Shown: positions 25,288-32,645 of the stretch, one piece after another
Layout of the letters: each line of letters starts with the position of its first letter
Numbering within the stretch: position 1 is the stretch's first letter
Source: JAAYKS01 sp964479435
GTDB lineage: Bacteria; Bacillota; Clostridia; Saccharofermentanales; UBA5734
Direction: 5' to 3'
Length of the DNA stretch: 39,394 nt
NCBI GenBank assembly: GCA_964479435.1
Contig: CAYZME010000006.1
Coordinates: forward strand, 1-39,394
The notes under the pieces: model-generated
Seen by the model: the letters and a program-made list of their open reading frames with translations, nothing else
What the model was told of the DNA's origin: nothing
Database searches by the model: none
Translations under genes and position numbers: made by a program

Positions 25288-25316
25288 AAAATACCCTCTT
25301 TCCCTTCCCCTGTCAA
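25288..25316 (-). promoter_or_regulatory. Strong sigma-A-type promoter of the rex-hydCBA-hydS-spoIIE-adhE unit
   Basis: On the minus strand TTGACA (25311-25316) and TATTTT (25288-25293) are separated by exactly 17 bp. This is the best promoter in the window. The palindromes at 25250-25280 lie just downstream, in the start of the transcript, where a bound repressor could block initiation or elongation. Confidence 0.85.
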
Positions 25317-25356
25317 GAGAGAAATGTACATTTCTTTTCCCTGTTTCCGGCAACAA

Positions 25357-25388
25357 AAAAGCCACACCGATCGAATCGCGTGGCTTTT
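25357..25388 (-). terminator. Rho-independent terminator of the FAD oxidoreductase gene
   Basis: Minus strand: AAAAGCCAC (25380-25388) pairs with GTGGCTTTT (25357-25365) and continues as a run of six T. It ends transcription of the 25430-26779 gene and insulates the rex promoter that follows. Confidence 0.8.
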
Positions 25389-25429
25389 GCGCATGGGGCG
25401 ATGGGTGATTTTCAGACGGCGAACCGGTG

Positions 25430-26779
25430 TTACAACACGACCCCGCTCGCGCGCAGCGTGGCTTGCAGTTCACCGATGTCCACTTGCGCCGGCGCGACCC
25501 GCCCGCGCGTCGCGAGGGCCGCGGCCACCCCGGCTGCCTGCCCGCTCTGCATGCAGGCGTACACCTGGCGAATGGCACTCTCCGCCTCGTGGTCGGCGCT
25601 CAGGCAACGGCCGACGACAAACAAATTGTCGATTTTTTGCGGCACGATGCAACGGTAGGGAACCGAAAAGACCTCACCCGGCTGCGGATAGTAGTGCATA
25701 CTGGCGCTGTTTTTGGCGATCACGTTGGGCTGGGTCCAGTCCCCGTCCAACGCGTGCAGATCGTAAAAACGGGGAAACAGAAAAATGCTGTCCGCGAAGC
25801 GGCGGTCGTTTTCCATATCTTCCAATGTGAGCTCATACAGCCCACAGATGCGGCGGCTGTCGCGAAAACCGATTTCCGAGGAAATGGCCGCCAGCTCGAT
25901 CTTTTCCATGCCGGGAATATGGTTTCGTAAAAAGGCCACGAACTCCGCGATCTGACGGCGGGCTGTCACGTTGGCCCGGGTCAGACTGTCGCTGTCGGTC
26001 GGGTCGCAGCCGTATGTTTCTGTGTAATTCATCTCCATCGCCAGCCCGGCGTCGGTCAACCCGCCGATAAAAGGGACACGGTTGTGCATGAGCGGGTATT
26101 TTCCCTCGTCGCGCAGGGCGCGCAAAACCGCCGCCACCGAACGAATATCCTGATCGCGGCCGCGAAAATAATCCACATCGACCCCCGCCAGGGTAAACAT
26201 CAGCGTTCCGGGTTGGCACAATCCATCCGCTTCACGCCCCTGGCGATACGGGACCCCGGCAAAAGCGGCGACATCGCCGTCCCCGGTGGCATCCACCACC
26301 ATCCCGGCCCGGAACGCCAGCGGCCCCTTTTTCGTATACGCGACCACCGTGTCGATGTGGTCGCCCCGGACGATGACATCGCCGACAAACGCGTGAAAAA
26401 GCAGGCGCACCCCCGCGCCGAGAACGAAATCATCCAGATACAGCTTCATATACTCGCTGTGCAACCGCTCCGGCTCACCGACAAAATGCGAGCGCCCATA
26501 AATGGCATGAAAACCATTTTCCATTTCCGCGTAGAGCCCGCTGGCGGAGAAGGGAATTTTCCCCATATAGTGGTTGGCAATGCCGACGTGGGAATCGGTG
26601 ACGTTGCCGCCCAGAAAACCCCTCTTGTCCAGCAAGGTCACGCGCAAACCGGCCCGCGCGGCGGCCACAGCCGCGCCGATGCCGGCCGGTCCGCCACCGA
26701 CCACCAAAACATCCTGATCCTCCCGCACCGTGGCAGAGCGGGCGGGCAGTTCCATCCGGGCATGAGAAGAAACCGTCAT
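25430..26779 (-). CDS. FAD-dependent oxidoreductase
   Basis: A 449-residue flavoprotein of the FAD-dependent oxidoreductase family that resembles glycerol-3-phosphate-dehydrogenase or fumarate-reductase-type folds (the FAD_oxidored group). The dinucleotide-binding motif VLVVGGGPAGIGAAVAAARAG starts near residue 25. FLGGNVTDSHVG, the second FAD contact VVDATGDGDVAAFAG (about 165), and a C-terminal NLFVVGRCLSADHEAESAIRQVYACMQSGQAAG that closes the FAD site are all present. The substrate is unknown. Three starts are possible within 9 nt (GTG 26788, ATG 26785, ATG 26779). I choose 26779 because AGAGG is then 8 nt away. It appears monocistronic, with its own terminator at 25357-25388. Confidence 0.9.
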   Translation of the reverse strand: MTVSSHARMELPARSATVREDQDVLVVGGGPAGIGAAVAAARAGLRVTLLDKRGFLGGNVTDSHVGIANHYMGKIPFSASGLYAEMENGFHAIYGRSHFVGEPERLHSEYMKLYLDDFVLGAGVRLLFHAFVGDVIVRGDHIDTVVAYTKKGPLAFRAGMVVDATGDGDVAAFAGVPYRQGREADGLCQPGTLMFTLAGVDVDYFRGRDQDIRSVAAVLRALRDEGKYPLMHNRVPFIGGLTDAGLAMEMNYTETYGCDPTDSDSLTRANVTARRQIAEFVAFLRNHIPGMEKIELAAISSEIGFRDSRRICGLYELTLEDMENDRRFADSIFLFPRFYDLHALDGDWTQPNVIAKNSASMHYYPQPGEVFSVPYRCIVPQKIDNLFVVGRCLSADHEAESAIRQVYACMQSGQAAGVAAALATRGRVAPAQVDIGELQATLRASGVVL

Positions 26780-26865
26780 TTCCATCACCTCTGGTCTTTC
26801 GTCTTCTTTTTACACACGATAACATATAGGCCAGATGCCCACTTCGCTTGCGGGAGGAATCTGTC

Positions 26866-27408
26866 TTGAAACCGCGTCGCCTGCGCCCAATCGGGATTCC
26901 CGTCTTCCTTGTCCTGGCTGTTATGACAGCCACTGTCGCGGCTGCCATATGGGGTACGCGTACGCAACCCGCGCCCGCCCACCCGGAATGGCCGCCTGCC
27001 GGCGCGCAACACGCGTCGGTAGAGCGGGTGGTCGACGGCGACACCCTGATCGCCGTCGTCGACGGGGTTCGCGAGCGGATCCGCCTGATCGGCATCGACG
27101 CGCCCGAACTGGCGCGCGACGGCCACGCGGGCGAACCCTACGCGCAGGAGGCCGCCGACCGGTTGGCGGCCCGGGTGACAGGGCAAATCGTCTGGCTGAT
27201 CCAGGACGTCTCGGACCGCGACATCTACGGCCGTTTGCTGCGCTACGTCCATCTGGAAGATGGCACCTGTATCAATTGTCTGCTGGCGCGGGAAGGCTGG
27301 GCGGTTGTCAAAAAGTATCCACCCGATACCGCCCGCCATGACGAATTGGCGGACGCGCAACGCCTGGCGCGAAAAGAAGGAGCGGGCATCTGGTCCCCCG
27401 CTCCCTGA
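26866..27408 (+). CDS. Thermonuclease (SNase-like) protein with membrane anchor or signal
   Basis: A 180-residue protein with one hydrophobic N-terminal segment (about 9-30) that is either a signal peptide or an anchor, so it acts outside the cytoplasm. The rest is a staphylococcal-nuclease (OB-fold) domain. VVDGDTL gives D59, RIRLIGIDAPE gives R73, D78 and E81, and DIYGRLLRYV gives R123. These match the Ca2+-binding and catalytic residues of SNase (D21, R35, D40, E43, R87), so it should be active against DNA and RNA. The start is a TTG with GGGAGGA 7 nt upstream. An in-frame TTG six codons earlier overlaps that site. It is divergent from the FAD oxidoreductase gene and convergent with the BTAD regulator. 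Confidence 0.9.
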   Translation: MKPRRLRPIGIPVFLVLAVMTATVAAAIWGTRTQPAPAHPEWPPAGAQHASVERVVDGDTLIAVVDGVRERIRLIGIDAPELARDGHAGEPYAQEAADRLAARVTGQIVWLIQDVSDRDIYGRLLRYVHLEDGTCINCLLAREGWAVVKKYPPDTARHDELADAQRLARKEGAGIWSPAP

Positions 27409-27434
27409 AACGTGTTTCGCGTTGTCCCGGTGTC

Positions 27435-27452
27435 ACGGCCAAATCAGGCCGT
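27435..27452. terminator. Small hairpin between thermonuclease and BTAD regulator genes
   Basis: ACGGCC (27435-27440) and GGCCGT (27447-27452) form a 6-bp stem around a 6-nt loop between the convergent genes and overlap the regulator's stop. There is no T-run, so it is a weak candidate. Confidence 0.3.
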
Positions 27453-30398
27453 CGTGCGATCGTGCAACGCCTGGCAGATGGACCGGTATTCGCGGTTGTC
27501 CGGCGCAATGACGCAGAGCCATTCGGCAAAAGCGCGCGCGTCGGTCAGCTGGCGCGCGGCTACCTGCTCCTGAATCGCCGTCAACAGCGCCGACTCCAGC
27601 TGGCCCGCGATCTGTACGCGCAAGCGCGGCAAGGGCACAAATTCCATGTCAGAGCACAGTTCCCCGTCGTGCAACGCGCAGGCTTCGCGCAGCGCGCGCA
27701 GGCGTGACTCACGGTCGCTCGCGCCGGTGATCTCGCGCAACAAGGCGCGGAACTGCTCAAAGTCACTGTCGATGCGGCTCTCATCCAGCCAGTAATAACC
27801 ACCGGCGGAACGCACCAGCTCCGGAAAACCGGCCTTATTCAGACTGCTGCGCAACACCGAGATGGTGTTTTTCACCTGATGAACCAATTGTTCTTCGGTC
27901 GCTTCGGGGAAGATCGCCTCGACCAGGCTGGCGCGCGATTTTTTGAGCCCGCGGTGCAATACGAGAAAAAAGAACAAGTCGCGGGCTTTGCGCGTGCGCC
28001 AGCGGACCGGCCGGCCCGAAACCCCGGCGGCGGGCGCGCCGAAACAGCGGACTTGCAAGATCGGCGGGATGTGCGGTTCGGGCTCACCGGGGGCGCCGGG
28101 CCGCTTGGGTTCCGGCAGATTCCCCAGCAGCGTGCCCATGAGATTCCGCTCTTCACAAATCCGCAGGAAAGGCGCGAACGCGTGCCCGTGCTCGGCCAGC
28201 CAGGCGGCTGAGAGCGGGAGCAATTGCGCCGGGATCCCACCGATGAGGGCAGCGACCCGCGCCGCGTCGTCGGCAGCGGCCGCCAGCGCCGCGCGCACCA
28301 ACGTCGCTTCCAGCGCCGGGTAGCCGGCGCCGCCGCGGGTCGCGCGCCGCAAAACGCCGTCGGCGTACGCTTCGGCGTCGGCGTCCAACCCGTGCAACGC
28401 GGACAAGGTCGCCAACGACGCGTCGGCCAGATCGATCCCTACCGGGTCGTCGGGCGGCACCGCGAGGCGCGCTTCGTACGCCAGGCCCATGCCGCGATCC
28501 CAATGCCCCTGCAAACAGAGTGTTTTGATAAATTCCAAATCACAACGCATCGCGTCGTGCGCGTCGCCGGCGATCAACGCGTCTTGCCGCCCACGCGAGA
28601 ACAATTCCAGGGCCGCGTCGGCTTCGCCGGCCAGCCGCCGGCACAAGCCGAGGCCCAGCAGATAGAGCACCCGGCCCTCGCGCCGCGGGTCGGCGCCGTC
28701 CAGATCGTCGCGATGCAAGGCCTCCTCGAACAGCGCGGTCGCTTCCTCGAAGCCGCCGCAACGAAAACGTTGCAGTAAAACCTCCGCCGAGGCGCCATAG
28801 TCCCCATGCCGCAACGACAGCTGGGTATGGACATTCCAGGCTTTCTCCGGCTGGCTGTCCCGCGCCAGCCACAACGCCAACGCCGCCAGCAACCGCAGCG
28901 AGGCGCGTTCGCCTACGCGAGCGTCGAGATTGCGGTACAAGCTGTCGCGCCAGGCGGCATAGCGTTCCATCGCCGGCCAGGCGGCGTCGGTCAAGGCGGC
29001 GATTTCGATCACCAGATCGACCTGCGCGACCGGGTGCACACTGGCACGGTCGAAAATGCCGGCGATCTGCTCCGAGGCCTCCGCGAAGCGGTGCGCATGG
29101 CGGTTCGCGGCCGACGCGAGCAAACCGGCCCAGGCCAGCCCCTCCTCGTCGCCGGCGTGACGCAAATGCGGCCGCGCAGCCTCCAGGTGGTCAAAAATCA
29201 CCGGATCCCGGCGCACCAGCGCTTCGCCGGCCGACAACAAATGCAGTCGGGGTTGCTGGTTCAGCATCGCCTCGTTGAGCATCGAGCCAAAATAACGCAG
29301 CCGGTCGGCCCGGACCGAGGAGAGCAATTCATAACGCGACGCGAGCAAAATGCGCGCGGCTTGCGCAGCGTCCCCGTTTTCCAACGCCAGCGCCATCGCC
29401 TGCGCGTATTGTCCGGCCGCTGTCAGCGCGTCAAGCGCCGCCGCCCGGCGCGCCGCGTCGAGCGGCTCTTTCTGCCGGATGACATCCGCGATCAGCGGGT
29501 GCAGATCGAAAGAATCGCCGGTCGCGGTCAAAAACCACCCGCGCGCCGCCAGGCTCCGCAGCGTTTCGTCGGCCGCGCGCGCGTCGGGCGAGATCCCGAG
29601 AATGCGGTCACACAGTTCGGCGGAAGTATGGGGAAAGTGCGCCACCACGGACAGCAACGCGCGTTCATACGGGTCGGCCTGGGCGAGGATGCGATCGCAC
29701 AGGGCGTCCGATTCCGCGCGCAGGGTTTCATGTCCCAACCGGTGCAGACAGGCCAGGCCGAACGGCCAGCCTTCGAGGCGCTGGGCGCGCTCGACAGACA
29801 ACGGAACGCCCAAATAGGTCTCGGCCTCTTCCCGTGAGAAGCGCAGCTCCGGCACGCCCCATTCGATAAACCGGCGCTCGAGCGGCAAATCCGCCAGGCG
29901 CGGCACCGGCAGGTCGGCGGCCATCACCAGCCGCAGCGCCCGGTCGGCATACTGGGCCAAATGCCGCAGGAATTGAATGACGGCTTCGCTGTGGATGACA
30001 TGGACGTCGTCCAGAAACAACGTGACTCTGCCGGTCGCGGCTTCGATCAGGGAAAGAAAACGCTCCGCCGCCGCGTCCGCGCGCAGATTGTCGGGCGGCG
30101 CGGACAGCAGGTCCGCAAAACTTTGTTCTGAACCCGGAAAGCAGAGTTCAAATGCCGCCGCCATATAGGTGACAAATTGGCGGAACGCGTTGTCTGACTC
30201 GTCCAACCGGTACCAGATCGAGGATTCGTCGCGCGCCAGGCGAACCTGGGCCATCAGCACGGTTTTGCCATACCCGACGGGCGCGACCAACAGCACATTG
30301 CGGCGTCCACCGGCCGCCAGGCGGTCTACCAGGCGACGGCGGACCAGCACATCCTCCGGCAATACGGGCCTGCGCAGTTTGGCTCGGATCAGATCCAC
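27444..30398 (-). CDS. Large MalT-like ATPase regulator with BTAD domain
   Basis: A 984-residue STAND-type regulator. An N-terminal NTPase domain has Walker A VAPVGYGKT (38-46) and Walker B TLFLDDVHVI (about 125-135). A long helical TPR-like sensor region runs from about 330 to 780. From about 790 comes an OmpR/SARP-type winged helix (LQVRCFGAP..., RTRKARDLFFFLVLHRG), followed by a bacterial transcriptional activator domain (GYYWLDESRIDSDFEQFRALL to the end). Such proteins bind an inducer in the TPR region and activate transcription with ATP. The GTG at 30396-30398 is preferred because GGAGG lies 7 nt upstream; the GTG at 30404 is only 1 nt from that site. Its target is not obvious; the neighbouring genes are unrelated to each other. 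It has its own promoter. Confidence 0.92.
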   Translation of the reverse strand: MDLIRAKLRRPVLPEDVLVRRRLVDRLAAGGRRNVLLVAPVGYGKTVLMAQVRLARDESSIWYRLDESDNAFRQFVTYMAAAFELCFPGSEQSFADLLSAPPDNLRADAAAERFLSLIEAATGRVTLFLDDVHVIHSEAVIQFLRHLAQYADRALRLVMAADLPVPRLADLPLERRFIEWGVPELRFSREEAETYLGVPLSVERAQRLEGWPFGLACLHRLGHETLRAESDALCDRILAQADPYERALLSVVAHFPHTSAELCDRILGISPDARAADETLRSLAARGWFLTATGDSFDLHPLIADVIRQKEPLDAARRAAALDALTAAGQYAQAMALALENGDAAQAARILLASRYELLSSVRADRLRYFGSMLNEAMLNQQPRLHLLSAGEALVRRDPVIFDHLEAARPHLRHAGDEEGLAWAGLLASAANRHAHRFAEASEQIAGIFDRASVHPVAQVDLVIEIAALTDAAWPAMERYAAWRDSLYRNLDARVGERASLRLLAALALWLARDSQPEKAWNVHTQLSLRHGDYGASAEVLLQRFRCGGFEEATALFEEALHRDDLDGADPRREGRVLYLLGLGLCRRLAGEADAALELFSRGRQDALIAGDAHDAMRCDLEFIKTLCLQGHWDRGMGLAYEARLAVPPDDPVGIDLADASLATLSALHGLDADAEAYADGVLRRATRGGAGYPALEATLVRAALAAAADDAARVAALIGGIPAQLLPLSAAWLAEHGHAFAPFLRICEERNLMGTLLGNLPEPKRPGAPGEPEPHIPPILQVRCFGAPAAGVSGRPVRWRTRKARDLFFFLVLHRGLKKSRASLVEAIFPEATEEQLVHQVKNTISVLRSSLNKAGFPELVRSAGGYYWLDESRIDSDFEQFRALLREITGASDRESRLRALREACALHDGELCSDMEFVPLPRLRVQIAGQLESALLTAIQEQVAARQLTDARAFAEWLCVIAPDNREYRSICQALHDRTTA

Positions 30399-30454
30399 GG
30401 CCACACCTCCCGTACCCTCGCTGGCCGGCGGCGCCGGCGCGGGGCTTTGCGTTT

Positions 30455-30483
30455 ATTATCTTTTACCCGCGAACCTTTGGCAA
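30455..30483 (-). promoter_or_regulatory. Promoter of the BTAD regulator gene
   Basis: On the minus strand TTGCCA (30478-30483) and GATAAT (30455-30460) are 17 bp apart, 57 nt upstream of the GTG start. Confidence 0.65.
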
Positions 30484-30527
30484 CTCCCGGGCGGAGGTAC
30501 GCCCGAACAGCCGGGTTCTCATTCCGA

Positions 30528-30533
30528 TATAAT
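30528..30533 (+). promoter_or_regulatory. Putative -10 element for the 2'-5' RNA ligase-like gene
   Basis: TATAAT followed by GGGCA lies 30 nt upstream of the start codon. No clear -35 box is seen. Confidence 0.45.
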
Positions 30534-30563
30534 GGGCACAAAACAGAGTCAGAGGTTTTTTGA

Positions 30564-31208
30564 ATGAAACATGCCGTTACCATCCGTCCCGCCGCCGACG
30601 CGCGCCAAGCGATTCGTTCACTGTGGGAAGCGCTCGAGCGGGAAGGGATCCCTTTGGGTTTTGATCCCTCTTTGTTCGAGCCGCACATCACGCTCGCCGT
30701 CGTCGAGGCGGACGAAGCGCACGCGGACGGCGCCATCGCCGCGTTGGAAGCCTGGTGCCGCCGGTTCGCCGCGCGTTTGACACACATACCGATCCATCTG
30801 CCCATCCTGGGTTTATTCCCCCCGTTTGAGGAGCAAGGCGGCGTGTTGTTTGTCGGCGCGGCCGCCCACGGCCCGTTGGGCGACGCCTTCCACGCGTTTC
30901 AGGCCGGTCTGCCGGCCGCGTGCCGGGTGACCAGCCCGCTGTACGCCCCCCGGCGCTGGTCGCCGCATATCACCCTGGCGCTCAACCTGGACGCTCCCGC
31001 TTTGGACCGCGCCCTCGGCCGCGCGTTGCGCGCGTTCCAGCCCCTGGTCACGGAAGCGGCCGACCTGGAATTGTACGAGCTCATGCCAGTCGAACGGGTC
31101 CTGCGTATCGCGCTGGGCCCTTGCGCATGCGCGAGTGCTTGCGCTCGCGCGCTGGACAAACGCCTCTGTGACCGCTGTGAACAGATTCGATACCAGGCCC
31201 CGGATTAG
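30564..31208 (+). CDS. 2'-5' RNA ligase family (2H phosphoesterase) protein
   Basis: A 214-residue 2H phosphoesterase. The two catalytic H-x-T motifs are plain: FEPHITLAVV (H41, T43) and WSPHITLALN (H135, T137). The family hydrolyses or ligates 2'-5' or cyclic phosphodiester bonds in RNA or small nucleotides. The standard domain ends near residue 185. The last 30 residues form an extra cysteine- and alanine-rich tail (CACASACARA, then CDRC) encoded by a repetitive GCGC-rich stretch at about 31125-31155. The ATG has AGAGG 8 nt upstream. The stop codon overlaps the stop codon of the oppositely oriented flavin oxidoreductase by 3 bases. Confidence 0.88.
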   Translation: MKHAVTIRPAADARQAIRSLWEALEREGIPLGFDPSLFEPHITLAVVEADEAHADGAIAALEAWCRRFAARLTHIPIHLPILGLFPPFEEQGGVLFVGAAAHGPLGDAFHAFQAGLPAACRVTSPLYAPRRWSPHITLALNLDAPALDRALGRALRAFQPLVTEAADLELYELMPVERVLRIALGPCACASACARALDKRLCDRCEQIRYQAPD

Positions 31209-32560
31209 CCCCTTTTCGCTTTTTGCAGCTCACGATACAGCGGCAGATAGACCTCGGTGTCGCGCACGGCGCAGCCGGTGATCTGGCCCGCGCGCATCAG
31301 CTCGGTGCATTTTCCACATGCCAGGCAGCATTTGGAGCGGTCCAGCACATCCGCCGGATCCATCGCGTAGCCCTCCTGCATACGCATACTGGCGTTGATC
31401 ATGTCGCGGGCAAAATCGGGATACGCGAACGATTGGCGGCCAAACCCCACCACATCCGCCACTCCCTGCTCCACAATCCCCGCCGCCAAATAAGGCGACA
31501 GGAACGACAGGTAACTGAAGCCGGTGCCGACGACCGTCATCCCGGGCACGGCTTTCTTGAGCTGGGCTGACAAATACAAGGAGCGGGCGATGCCGTCGAG
31601 CGGGTGCTCGGGCGGCTCGTAGCCCCCCGTGTTATAAGGACGGTTGACATGGGGGTTGTAATAGGGGGAACCCATCGTCATGTTAATCAGGCGCACCCCG
31701 CGGTCGTACAGCGCACGGCACAACGCGAGCGGTTCCTTCATATCGATGGCCAAGCCGTCGTCGCCGGCGCAGCCAAAACCGCCCGGCAAGCCATCGTATA
31801 GGTTCAAACGGCTGGCCAGGAGAATCTCCCCGCGCAGCGCTTCGCGGATTTTGTCGACCGTGTCCAGCATCCACCGCGTGCGGTTTTCAAAACTGCCGCC
31901 ATACCGCCCCGGGCGCGTGACCGCGGAAAACAATTCACTGTTGAGATACCGGTGGCACCCTTTGATATCAACGCCGTCAAACCCGGCTTCCCAGGCCAGC
32001 AGCGCCGCGCGGACAAAGGCTTCCTGCAGGGCGTCGAGCGCGTCGTCGCTCACCGGCGCCAAATCGGCGGCGATGTGATGTTGGGCGTCGAGATCGGGGT
32101 GGTGGTACGCGATTTGCGGCATCGGCGTGCCTTCGGGGTTGGCGAACCGGCCGGCGTGCGTCAGCTGGATGACAACGATCGGCGACTGACCGGTGCGCTC
32201 GCGCGCGGTTTCGCGGATGCGATCCACCAGATTGCGGAACGCCTCGACATTGCCTTCGTGAATCCACAGATGGCGCGGATTGGCGCGCCCTTCGGGGACG
32301 ACCGCGACCGCTTCGACCCAGATCAGGCCGGCACCGCCGCCGGCAAAGCGTTCGTACCGCCGCAGGGTATATTCATCCGGCGCGCCGTCGGCCGGATTGG
32401 CGTCGCACCCCTCCATCGGGTGGATGGACAGCCGGTTGGGCAGCGTCCGGTCGCCGATCTGGAGGCTTTGCCCCAGCAACGGCAACTGGCCGGACAGCGG
32501 GATGTCCAACTCCTTTTCGCGGATGGTTTCCTGTAATTCGATCAGATTCTGGATCAACAT
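31205..32560 (-). CDS. NADH:flavin oxidoreductase (old yellow enzyme family) with Fe-S motif
   Basis: A 451-residue FMN-dependent TIM-barrel oxidoreductase, with VIQLTHAGRFAN (about 152) and a VVGFGRQSFAYPDFARD phosphate-binding region (about 370). Near the C-terminus C412, C415, C418 and C430 match the [4Fe-4S] motif of the 2,4-dienoyl-CoA-reductase / trimethylamine-dehydrogenase branch. The second, FAD/NAD domain of those enzymes is absent. The usual HGAHGYL segment is replaced by DIKGCHRYLNSELFSAVTRPGRYGG, so the active-site histidine pair is altered. It probably reduces an unsaturated carbonyl compound or acts with a partner flavoprotein. The upstream flavoprotein gene is a candidate partner, 85 nt away. 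GGAGGAGG lies before the ATG. Confidence 0.9.
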   Translation of the reverse strand: MLIQNLIELQETIREKELDIPLSGQLPLLGQSLQIGDRTLPNRLSIHPMEGCDANPADGAPDEYTLRRYERFAGGGAGLIWVEAVAVVPEGRANPRHLWIHEGNVEAFRNLVDRIRETARERTGQSPIVVIQLTHAGRFANPEGTPMPQIAYHHPDLDAQHHIAADLAPVSDDALDALQEAFVRAALLAWEAGFDGVDIKGCHRYLNSELFSAVTRPGRYGGSFENRTRWMLDTVDKIREALRGEILLASRLNLYDGLPGGFGCAGDDGLAIDMKEPLALCRALYDRGVRLINMTMGSPYYNPHVNRPYNTGGYEPPEHPLDGIARSLYLSAQLKKAVPGMTVVGTGFSYLSFLSPYLAAGIVEQGVADVVGFGRQSFAYPDFARDMINASMRMQEGYAMDPADVLDRSKCCLACGKCTELMRAGQITGCAVRDTEVYLPLYRELQKAKRG

Positions 32561-32645
32561 GGAACGTATTCCTCCTCCAATTGTCTTTTCCCTCTTCCCG
32601 AACCTCTCCCTTCACAAACAAGTGTGTGACACGAAAGAGCGCGGA

